From Bathynomus jamesi (lineage: Eukaryota > Arthropoda > Malacostraca > Isopoda > Cirolanidae): a DNA stretch of 64,000 bases. The stretch spans positions 459,365-523,364 of the forward strand of contig JAJOZX010003312.1 of NCBI GenBank assembly GCA_023014485.1, written 5' to 3'. Positions 11,445-21,055 of the stretch are shown piece after piece (position 1 is the first letter of the stretch; every line of letters begins with the position of its first letter). A program made the position numbers and the translations under genes. Below the pieces are notes generated by a model. That model had not been told where the DNA came from, searched no databases, and saw only the letters and a program-made list of their open reading frames with translations.

Positions 11445-12632
11445 CACAGGGTGGGCCGTAAGTTTCCATACATAGGAAAAATAAACATTTTTTATGGACA
11501 ACCATTTTTATTTATATAATATGCTCTACATGGTTGCCATTGTTTTGAAAACACATTTCAATACGTGTTCCCAACTGTTGATGAACACGCATTAGCACAG
11601 TTGACGTTATGCTTGTAATGGCGTTGGTGATACGTTCCTTTAGATGATTTATGTCTCGTATCTTTTCCTGATACACCATGGCCTTCAAGTGCCCCCAAAG
11701 ATAGAAATCAAGGGGGGTGAGATCTGGGGATCTGGGAGGCCACTCCACAGGACCACGCCGACCAATCCAAGCATCCGGAAACTGCTGATCCAAATACCGA
11801 CGCACGTGAAGACCATAATGAGGTGGAGCTCCATCTTGCTGGAAGTAAACTGGGAAGTTACCTTCCTCGTTTAGCAGAGATGGGAAAATCTCTTCTTGCA
11901 ACATGTTAAGATACCTTTCGGCATTAAGATTTCCACTGACAAAAATTGGTCCAATAATTCTGTCACCCCATATCCCGGCCCACACCATCACTTTACCGGC
12001 ACCTTGCATCTTCGTCGGACTCAGCCAGTTAGGGTTAGTATTACTCCAATAACGTATGTTTTGCCGATTAACCTCTCCATTGACGTAAAAATTTGCTTCA
12101 TCAGTAAACAAGATCTTAGTTGAAAAGTTTGCATCCTCGTTCACTTTGGTTAATGCCCATTCACAAAATTCCATCCGTCTATCCGGGTCGTCTTCACTCA
12201 AATGCTGTGCCATATGCAATTTGTATGGATGCCATTTGTTTGCTTTCAAAATGCGCCTGATACTCGATCTGCTGACACCACTTTCTGCAGACAACCGTCG
12301 TGTACTTTTTCTGGGACTCCGTGTAAGCGCTGTAAGTATCGTAGCTGTTGTGTCTTCATCGGTGGCTGTACGTCTTGGACCACTTCGCGGTTGATCTGCA
12401 ACATTTCCAGTTTTCTGAAACTTGTTAATAAGTTTGGCCACAGTGTCGTGTGTGATGTTCGTTCCATGTTTTCTGTTAAAGTTCATTGCAACCATGCGAC
12501 TGCTTCCCGACCCAGCCATCAGTATGATTTCAATTCGTTGCTCTTTCGTCAAACGCATATTCTTAGGGTATCTGAAACATAAAAACAAACGTTTAAATTT
12601 TCCTATGTATGGAAACTTACGGCCCACCCTGT
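11445..12632 (-). mobile_element. Complete Tc1/mariner-type transposon
   Basis: Near-perfect terminal inverted repeats of about 38 bp: ACAGGGTGGGCCGTAAGTTT at the left, and at the right its reverse complement ending ACGGCCCACCCTGT. It lies in TA-rich flanks (TATA on both sides), consistent with TA target duplication. The element is about 1.19 kb and encloses one open transposase gene on the minus strand, so it is structurally complete. Confidence 0.9.
11512..12558 (-). CDS. Tc1/mariner-superfamily transposase
   Basis: Open frame of 348 residues from the ATG at 12558 (MRLTKEQRIEIILM); the frame is open further upstream into the terminal repeat, but this is the first methionine after a plausible splice-like CAG and fits the helix-turn-helix start. 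Domains: N-terminal paired-type HTH (about residues 1-110, with VAKLINKFQKTGN and a RSGPRR linker), then the DDE/D core: FTDEANF (first Asp), QQDGAPPH (second Asp) and RSPDLTPLDFYLWG (third Asp), with about 36 residues between the last two. It would cut and rejoin the element ends at TA sites in the nucleus. Length and motifs look complete with no stop or frameshift, so this may be a recently active copy. Subfamily not assigned. Confidence 0.88.
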   Translation of the reverse strand: MRLTKEQRIEIILMAGSGSSRMVAMNFNRKHGTNITHDTVAKLINKFQKTGNVADQPRSGPRRTATDEDTTATILTALTRSPRKSTRRLSAESGVSRSSIRRILKANKWHPYKLHMAQHLSEDDPDRRMEFCEWALTKVNEDANFSTKILFTDEANFYVNGEVNRQNIRYWSNTNPNWLSPTKMQGAGKVMVWAGIWGDRIIGPIFVSGNLNAERYLNMLQEEIFPSLLNEEGNFPVYFQQDGAPPHYGLHVRRYLDQQFPDAWIGRRGPVEWPPRSPDLTPLDFYLWGHLKAMVYQEKIRDINHLKERITNAITSITSTVLMRVHQQLGTRIEMCFQNNGNHVEHII

Positions 12633-12637
12633 ATATA

Positions 12638-12895
12638 TGTTAAACACAGACCGTGCATGGAACAAGGAACTCTTCTGGGAAAATTAAATCCACTATAGTC
12701 CGAATAAGTAATGGTAAATGACAAATACCATAGTTTTAGCCAAAAAAACCAAAATTTAAACCTCAACCGGGACATTGAGCGTCCACTTTTCAAGGCACGT
12801 AACACGTCCGTTTAATATACACAAACTCAGAATGGTCCCCTGAGAAATTTATATGTTAAGCACAGACCGTGCATGGAACAAGGAACTCTTCTGGC
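12638..12895 (+). repeat. Direct repeat, about 42 bp, 214 bp apart
   Basis: A block containing CACAGACCGTGCATGGAACA then AGGAACTCTTCTGG occurs at about 12639 and again at about 12853 with one mismatch (AAACACAG versus AAGCACAG). The sequence between is non-coding. Origin unknown: may be a remnant of terminal repeats or a local duplication. Confidence 0.6.
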
Positions 12896-13215
12896 TAAAA
12901 ATACAATAGTTACCCCTTTTTCTTTGTTTATTCAATCCGACGTGAATGCAACGAGTCTTTTACTTATATAGAGGTTCTGAATGTAGGGGACTAGGCTTGC
13001 TTTAAATCCTAGGTCCATGTCCCAAAGCTGGATCCTGTCTGCTTTGCAGATAGCTGGTGAGGGAAGCTATATTTATGGGATCTCTTTGCGAGAGACCCGT
13101 TGCCCACTAGAACCATCCCATTTGATGCTATGATTACATCTATACATATGGTTAAACAAAGCATTGGAATTATTAGCTGTTCTACACGCATATTTATGCT
13201 GTTTTACGCTAATAT
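12896..13215. other. Spacer upstream of BEL element
   Basis: No recognised gene. A minus-strand open stretch of about 60 codons has no recognisable motif. Confidence 0.4.
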
Positions 13216-13312
13216 TGTTAGAAAATCTAGAAGAGGAAGAGCCATTGTTGTCCCAAGGCGATATGATGACTAAGCTGATTGATGCAGCATTGCTTGTATA
13301 TATTAAGTTAAG

Positions 13313-13352
<40 letters not shown>

Positions 13353-13694
13353 ATCTCATAATTGTAAGATTGTAAGGTTACAGGGCGTGGTCTTATAGAG
13401 AGCTTTCTTGCAATTCAGTTTGGTTGTTTAGATAAAAGATTGTTGCAAGGTTTAGAAAGAAGACCATCAATAGTGCCCCTTTTGTTTTTTATCTTAATTT
13501 TATGCAACTGAGGCCTAAGGTAGGTCCACATCGAGTCAGCAACCCTGAGGTAGGACCTAATAGGACCTCCAAGTCCGTACGTTTTTAGTCTAGCTTAACT
13601 TGGGCTGTAGGTTAAACTGGCCCTTCAGAGTTTGACCGTTCACGGCTCAGCTGGGATTCTGAACCCAATAAAAAAAAAAATAAAATAAATAACA
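13216..13694 (+). repeat. BEL 5' LTR
   Basis: Starts TGTTAGAAAATCTAG and ends AACA just before the TGG of the primer-binding-like site. Compared with the 3' LTR it lacks about 130 bp in the middle (between AATTGTAAG and CTTACAGGG) and carries an expanded TA microsatellite at about 13315-13350. Confidence 0.85.
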
Positions 13695-13711
13695 TGGTCC
13701 TTCGGAACCGG
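13695..13711 (+). promoter_or_regulatory. Putative primer-binding site
   Basis: TGGTCCTTCGGAACCGG directly follows the LTR end. TGG pairs with a tRNA CCA end, and similar TGGTCC starts are found in other BEL/Pao elements. The antisense copy at 26277 has TGGTCCGTCGAAACCGG at the same place. Confidence 0.6.
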
Positions 13712-14119
13712 ATTCTAGCCAAACTGAGTCAGTGACTATTTTCCGGCAAAGTTCTGATTGTGCAAATTGTAGCCCAAGTTAGGCCTGGACGGGTTGAGCA
13801 TAATTGAGTTAAGGTCCCAGGGTAGAAAGTTTGGTCGCCCAATTGCGAAACTTGGCCACTCGTCTGTCGTTGTTTTGGGCCTACATTTTTACCGGTTTGG
13901 TTAATTTTGGTTTATTATTCGTAGGCGAAGGTTGCAGACTTCAGTGCGCCAGTTACTTGGGTGGAAAATTTGGTATTCCATACTGGTGGTTGGTCAGTAT
14001 CCCAACCAAGCAATTCAGTTTATTTGAAAAAAGCAAAATTTGAGTTTGATCAGTTTGGTTAAGTATTTTTGCCAATTCAGCTTACTTGGCATTGAGCCCA
14101 ATTGTTGTTTGCATTGAAG

Positions 14120-15372
14120 ATGAGTGCAGCTGAATTGAACAAGTTTAGAAAAAGGAGAAGCGCCTACAAAGGTCTAATTACAAAGATTCTGCCATAGAGC
14201 AAGAGGATTTAAGCTTAGTGACTGCGCAGCTTTCCATATTAGAAACTAAAAAGATTGCTCTAAGCGAAGTAAATGTTAAAATTGAGGCTCTTATAGAAAG
14301 GATGAAATAGAAAATAACATAATTTACTTTGAAGAGATTATTGATGACATAATTAAAGTATGCCACAGAGCAAAAGAGTTTAGCAGCTCAGTACAGTTAG
14401 AGACCAGGTCTAATAATGAACACAACCCTCAACAAATGGTGTTTGTGAAGTTAACGTTAACAATCTGCAGTTCAATTACCGAGGCTTGTACTCAAAACAT
14501 TTTCTGGGAGTATTCAGGAATGGCAAGGATGGGCAGACAGTTTTCAATCAGCAGTTCATTCTAGTCAAGTGTTAAGTGCGGTGGAGAGTTTAATTATTTG
14601 CAGTCCTCTTGGAAGGGAGGCAGCAAAGACAATAGCAGGATTAGCATTAACAAAGCTAATTATAATGTGGCTTGGGATATATTAAAAAACGGTTTGGTAA
14701 ACCAGAGATCTTAATTAAAAGCCACCTCCACGAACTTTTAGCTATACCTCCTGTTAATAATCCCAATAGTGTCAAGGTTACGGCAGTTATATGATGAATT
14801 TAAGTTAAACTAGGTCCCTGGACAACTTGGGTGTAGGAATGGAAAGGTATGGTATAATGTTGGTCACTATACTGGAGTCTAAATTGCCTAGCTCAATTTT
14901 GCTTGAATTAAGTAGGGGACACTCTACAGAACATGTGTACATCCCCCTTCAGCAGATGTTAAGTCTTTTAGGCACAGAATTAGCAAGACGAGAGGGAATT
15001 GAGTTTGCACAGTGGGATGTTAAACAAGGGGAAAGGCAGGCACAGCACCAAAGTTTCTACAAAAAGGAATAGCCCAGGTACAGTATCAGCTCTACAGTCT
15101 ACATCCATCTGAGAATAAATTAAAGGGAATCAAGGAATGCATATTTTGCGAAGGCAACCACAAGTCATATAAATGTGAGGTGGCTGAGGCTTTACCTGTT
15201 GAGGAGAGAAAGGACAGGGTAACTAAGTCCACAGCATGTTTTAAATGTTTTTTGAAAGGTCACAGAGCAAGGTTTTGTAATTTAAAATTTTGTGCAAAAA
15301 ATGCCATGCCGGCATCACATTATTGTGTGAAAACACTCCTAGTAGGCCTACCCCAAAGTAGAGACATCAGTG
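14120..15372 (+). pseudogene. BEL gag remnant with zinc knuckles
   Basis: Starts at the ATG at 14120 (MSAAELNKFRKRRSAYKG), matching the start in the antisense copy at 25849 (MSASELNKFRKRRSTYKG). Short in-frame runs continue to about 15070. At about 15138-15330 lie the cysteine motifs CIFCEGNHKSYKCE and CFKCFLKGHRARFC, typical of the BEL Gag nucleic-acid-binding end. Several stops and frame changes, so non-functional. Confidence 0.7.
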
Positions 15373-17970
15373 GCACATGCCACTGCTATGAAAGGGAGTA
15401 AAAGTAAAGGGGGATTATTGCAAACAGCTGCAGCATTATTAATTGGGAATGATGGAGAAGCTACTGTAAGAGTGTTGTTTGATAGTGGTAGCCAGTGTAG
15501 CTTTATTAAGACCAGAATTTCCAGAAAATTGAAGTTAAAGAACTTAAGAGGGAAAATTTAAGAATTTCTGGGTTTGGGGTTCCAAAACCGAACAAAGTTA
15601 AGAAGGTAGAAGTTCTGGTTAAGGGGTTGTTACCACAAAGTCCCACTATCAAGGTCCAAGCTGTAGAGATTGAGGAACTTTGTGCTCCAGTCACTACTTG
15701 TTTAGATATGGCATGTGTCCAAGAATTGCAAGTTAAAGGAATTAATTTGGGCAATAATAAGTTTGAAGGAACAGAAGATATTAGTCTTTTGATTGGAGCT
15801 GACTATTACTGGGACTTCATCACTGGTAATATTGTCCGCACATCTCGAGGTCCGGTAGCTATTGAAAGTAAGCTAGGCTGGATGCTACATGGTAGCTATT
15901 GCAATGAAATGGAGGTTAAAGCTCTTTTTGTTAAGATTGAGGAGAACAGCCATGGTTTGGAAAGGCATTTGAAAGCCTTTGGGAACTTGAATCCATTGGC
16001 ATAAAGGACAAACAGGAGAAGCAGGCAAGTACAGTGAACAGTGATGTTTTAGAGCAATTTGAAAAAGGGATTGGGTTTAGAGATGGTTGCTATGAAGTTG
16101 GCCTCCCTTGGAAGGATTCTTGCAAACCAGTTCAAACCTTCAGCTAGCTAATAGGAGGTTGGAGACTTCATTGCAGGCTAAGAAAAAATGAGTTGTTAAT
16201 TGAATACAATGAGGCCATCCTAAGCTATGTAAGGAGGGCTATGCTGAAAGGGTGCAAGGTGAGCTGGTGAGCCAGGAGGCACATTATCTGCCACACCATG
16301 CAGTGGTACGGCGAGACAAAACTACCACCAAACTGAGGGTAGTTTTTGATGGCTCAGCCAAGGACAAAGGTGGTGTGTCCTTGAATGACTGTTTGGATGC
16401 TGGGCCAAATTTAAATGCAGATTTATTTTTTTACTGAGATTCAGGTTTGGTAGAGTAGCATTGACTGCAGATGTGAAGCAAGCCTTTTTGCGGATAAAGT
16501 TAAAACCAGAGGACAGAGATGCAGTAAGGTATGTGTGATACGAAAGACTTGTTGGAAAATGAACCTAAGGTTCAAGCATATAGAATGAAGTCATGTTTTT
16601 GGCCTCAGCTCTAGTCCATTTCTGTTGGCAGCTACTGCAGTACCATTTTAAGAAATATTCTGAAGTCTATCCTAAACTATTGAACACATAAGGAAAAATT
16701 TTATGTTGATGATTTGCTGTGTTCCGTGGATAATACAGAAATGGCTAAACAGATATTCATGGAGGCTAGAGCTATAATGAGGGAGGCTGGCATGGAGCTT
16801 AGAAAATGGCAGACCAATCATTCTCAGTTACAACAGTTTATGAGTCAGTCCTGTGTAGTACCTGATGCAGCAGAAAGTATTGAGGATTCTGGTATTAAGG
16901 AGTTGTGGGCAATAGACACAAAGGTGCTAGGCATTGTTTGGCAGCAAGGAGAGGATTTGTTTACCTTCAATGGGAAATCTTTAGTAGAGCTGGCTGAGAA
17001 TGAGACAAGGTGGACAAAACGTACAGCTCTTAGTTTGGCTTCAAAGGTCTTTGATCCTCTTGGATTCCTGGCTCCATTTGTGATAAAGTAAAAAATTTGG
17101 TTTCAGAGCCTCTGGGAAATTGGACTTGGTTGGGACCAAGAGTTACCTGATCATATGGTGGTAAGTGGAAATATTGGTCAAAGAATTGGCACATCTTGGA
17201 GACATTGAAATCCAAGATGGTACTTTGGAGAGTTGAACAATAGTCCAGACAATTTGGAGCTGCACATCTTTTGTGATGCAAGTGAGGAAGCCTATGCAAC
17301 TTGTATTTATATCAGAGGCACATTCAAAGATGAAGTAAGTTGCAGGTTGGTTGCTGCAAAGAGCAGAGTAGCACCTTTGAAAAGGCTTTCTATCCAAGGT
17401 TGGAATTGATGGGTGCAGTTATTGCTAGTCGGCTTGCAGCTACAATGCAAGTCTTTGGCTCTCTATGAAATTCCAAGTTATTATTGGACAGACTCCACTA
17501 TAGTTTGGCACTGGTTAAGAAGCCAGACAAGGAAATGGAAACTATTTGTTGTCAATAAGGTGAAGGAAATTCAAGCACACACAGATCCCAAGCAATGGAA
17601 GCATTGTCCAGGCACCCAAAACCCAGCTGATTTACCAACACGAGGAATTTCAGTGAAAGATCTTGCACAATCAAGTTTGTGGTTGAATGGGCTATAGTGG
17701 CTAAAACATGCAAGTGAAAACTGGCCTTCTAATCAGTTTATTGTAGGAGAATGCCAGGCTCAAGAAGAATGGGTGAGTGAAATGAGAAAATGCACTGTGA
17801 ACAGTTGTCAAGTTATGCAGCAGGACCCCATGTTGAGGCTTGAGGACATTAGCAGTCTGAAAAGGTTGTTAAGAGTGACAGCATGGGTATATAGATTTAC
17901 AAACAACATTAAGGGAGAAACAAGAAGGGAAGGAATTCTGAACAGTAAGGAGATTCAGCAAGCCAAGTAA
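15373..17970 (+). pseudogene. BEL pol: protease, reverse transcriptase and RNase H remnants
   Basis: Protease at about 15470 with the catalytic block VLFDSGSQCSFI. RT from about 16270 ([20 protein letters not shown], then LTADVKQAFLRIKL) to the active-site box FYVDDLLCSVDN at about 16705. Connection and RNase H-like part with RWTKRTALSLASKVFDPLGF (17010) and YYWTDSTIVWHWL (17490) with KHCPGTQNPADLPTRG (17600). Open segments lie in different frames and at least six breaks are visible. Confidence 0.75.
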
Positions 17971-18487
17971 AACTGGGTGGTATATGTGCAGAAGGAAATA
18001 TTTGGTGAAGAGAGAGAATTGCTCACCAGCAGTCCATTACAGGTTCTGCCAACACATTCTGCTCTCAAGGGTTTGGATGTGTTTTTGGATCAGGATTTAT
18101 TGAGAGTGGGAGGTAGACTACAGTTTTCTGGGCTTCCAGAAGAGAAAAGACATCCAATTTTGCTACCTACTGGGGGGCACTTTGTGGAACTTTTGATTCT
18201 GGATACTCATCATAAGTTGTTGCATGCTGGAGTTAGAGAAGTGATAATAGAGATCAGACAACAATTTTGGATTCCCAAAATTAGACAAGTAGTAAAAAAG
18301 GTCGCATAAATGTGTGGTTTGCAAGCGTTGGAGTTCAAAACCTTATTATGAAAAGGTGGATTTATTTCCAAGAGAACGCTGTGTCTATACTGCCCCATTT
18401 GATGTAGTGGGAGTAGACTTCGCAGGTTCAGTCTATGTGTATGAGCAAGGGGAGTCTAACAAAGGTTATATATGTCTTTTCACATGT

Positions 18488-18495
18488 GCTACCAC
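18488..18495. repeat. 8-bp target-site duplication (left), GCTACCAC
   Basis: GCTACCAC before the hAT element is repeated exactly at 19826-19833 after it, restoring the integrase reading frame when one copy is discounted. Confidence 0.9.
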
Positions 18496-19825
18496 TAGTG
18501 ATGGGCAGTATCTAGATACATGTAACGCCGATGCGTATCGATCGATACTTTTGTATCGGTATCGGTATCGCTTTAGCTACTTGACAAAAGTATCGATTTA
18601 TCGGTATCGCTAAGGTCAATTTCTTAAATGTATCGAAAAAAATCGATACTTCGATACATCGATACATTAATAAGAATTTTTAAATATTTAAATAGATGTT
18701 ATAATATGACACTACTGAGTTATATTTATGAAATACATAAATAATAATATTATTAAATATTTATTTAATGACAGTACTACTCTACTGGTCACGTCACACA
18801 GTACGGCGCAACGTTTAAATACGTTTGTACTTGTTATTGAGATTAATTGACCATAATATAGAAACATTGTTAGCTGTAGAGAAGAAGCTAGAGGTTTGAA
18901 TTCGGAGGCATTGCGTCATTGTCAGCCACTTTTCAATGCAGTCACAGTAGGGTTCACTAAGCGGTTTGAAAGGTTTCTGTGCCTTGATGCGTCGCATGAG
19001 TGTAAAGCAGCAATACTGGCATCGTCTTCAAATCCTCTGTTCAAGTTAAAGTGGATGACAATAAAAGGCAAATTTAATACTAACATTGTCAAAAAGAGGG
19101 TTCAAGAAATGTTGGTTAATACTGTTAAGAGCCTCAGCGAGCAGACCCCCCAGCAACAACTAAGTGATGCTGCATCTGACGGAAGTGCAGATGATTTCTT
19201 CTGTTATGAGTCTGCTTCCACTAATGTCTCTGCAACCCAAGATTCCACTGAGATGGAAGTTTTACAGTATCTGGGTGACGGAAGTCATTCTCTCCAATCT
19301 CTGAGGCAGTACCCAGGAATTCTACGGGTCTTCCTGAGTATAACACACCACTACCATCCTCTGCTCCTGTAGAACGGTTGTTTAGTTTGGCTGGTCATAT
19401 TCACGCTCCAAAAAGGAATAGACTGTCTTGACCAGATGTTTAGCCAGCTGGTATTTTTGAACGGTAATAGTAATTAATTTTAATTGTTAGTGTAATATTT
19501 TCAGTCATTCATGTATCCTACAAAAAAAAAATACTTCATTAAATAAAGCAATTGTTTTTATTTACATCTATAAAACCCATTAAAATGTCGTTGATTTTAC
19601 TTACAGTGCGTACAAATTACTAGTATAAACAATAATATCTAATACCTACATATTAAATGAATAATTATAAAAATGTACCGGCGATACATGTATCGGTATC
19701 GGTATCGCTTAAGACATCTAGAAAGTATCGGCGTATCGGTATCGACCATATCGCCTAAGATGTTCTTCATGTATCGATGTATTGGTATCGCTTTAACGAT
19801 TTTCATGTATCGATGCCCATCACTG
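18496..19825 (+). mobile_element. hAT element, internally deleted, in BEL integrase
   Basis: Left end TAGTGATGGGCAGTATC and right end (reverse complement) CAGTGATGGGCATCGATAC, flanked by the perfect 8-bp duplication GCTACCAC. Both subterminal regions (about 18535-18660 and 19676-19818) hold many GTATCGGTATCG-type repeats in opposite orientation, likely transposase binding sites. The interior keeps only the C-terminal part of a hAT transposase. About 1,330 bp, so non-autonomous. Confidence 0.9.
18896..19477 (+). pseudogene. hAT transposase, C-terminal (dimerisation) part
   Basis: Open from NSEALRHCQPLFNAV through CLDASHECKAAILASS and FKLKWM to about 19330. One frame change leads into [19 protein letters not shown], the hallmark of the hAT C-terminal dimerisation domain, and a second into DQMFSQLVFLNGN with a stop near 19477. 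The N-terminal zinc finger and the first part of the catalytic core are absent. Confidence 0.8.
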
Positions 19826-20200
19826 GCTACCACCAGAGCAATCCATTTGGAGTTGATAAGCAACTTAAGTAGTGATGTATTTCTTTTGGCCTTTAAAAGG
19901 TTTGTGAACAGAAGGGGTTTCCCAAATAAAATCATATCGGATAATGCAAAAACCTTCAAAAGGGCTGCAAAGGAACTCCAAGAAGTTTGGTCTTTGCTAA
20001 AACAGGAGAGATTCCAATCCTACTTTTCACACCATGGGTACAGTGGGAGTTTATTGTTGAGAGAGCACCATGGTGGGGAGGATTTTGGGAAAGGCTAGTG
20101 AGAAGTGTAAAGTGTCCATTAAAGAAACTTTTAGCTAATGCTCATTTGAGCAAAGAAGAATTCTGCACTGTTTTGTGTGAAGTAGAAGCAATGGTGAACA

Positions 20201-20208
20201 GTAGGCCT
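20201..20208. repeat. Probable target-site duplication (left), GTAGGCCT
   Basis: GTAGGCCT abuts the left terminal repeat. CTAGGCCT occurs at 23759-23766, two bases (GA) after the right terminal repeat, matching 7 of 8. Consistent with an aged 7-8 bp duplication. Confidence 0.65.
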
Positions 20209-21055
20209 CAGGAGCGGCTCGCAGGTAGGCACTGTGGAACTGCAGCACCCCCATGATCTTATGATCTTTATATTTAAATATTTAAAATAGCCTCTCTGAT
20301 TGTTTTTTTAATGATCTTTGAGTTTTTAAATCAGATTATATCCTTTTTTCCTTAAACTATTTCAATGCCGAACGAATGAATCACGAAAGTAGCTTCAGTC
20401 TTCCCGTGGAACTGCGTAGTTAACAGTTCCAGATTTTGCTCGAAACGCTTGAAACCTCGGTGGCGGACGTACGAAGACCAAGTCAGAATCGCGAGTTTAA
20501 GAGGATCCAAAGCACTGTGGACAGAGCAGTGCCGATTTGTTTGTTTGACGTGGTAGTTGTGTTGCTGTATCGCTAATTCGAAATTTAATTTCCGAATTGC
20601 ATTTATCAATGATTCGTTATCATTTATTTTTTGTCGTGAGATTAAAGTTAATTATATAATAATTGGAATTGGATTATTTACAATATATAGTTTTCATTTC
20701 TTAGAATATTTTTTCGCTCAGAATAAAAACAGAAGAATGGAATTTGTTTATAAATAAAATTTTTGGCAAATTCGAAATTACCCGTTAAGCGTAAGTACCC
20801 TATAACACTGGTATGCATATGAAATTTTTTTGTCTGCTGTGAGAGTTTTTTCAACTCATATATAATTCGACCATGCTGAATTCGAAATTGACATTGGTTT
20901 TCCTCAATCAGGTGAGGTTTTTTCTCTATTGGCCATTTATTATAAGTCCGATTTTATCCCCAAATTTATTGATTTTTTTAGCTTAAACACTGTAGATACG
21001 AGTAATATTATAAGAACACTCGTGAAAAATGAAAACATTGTGTGAATAAATACTT

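Noticed and set aside
20352..20609. 85-codon minus-strand ORF inside the TIR element
   Set aside because: Some protein-like composition, but no motif I can name and no link to the 570-aa gene; left as subterminal element sequence.
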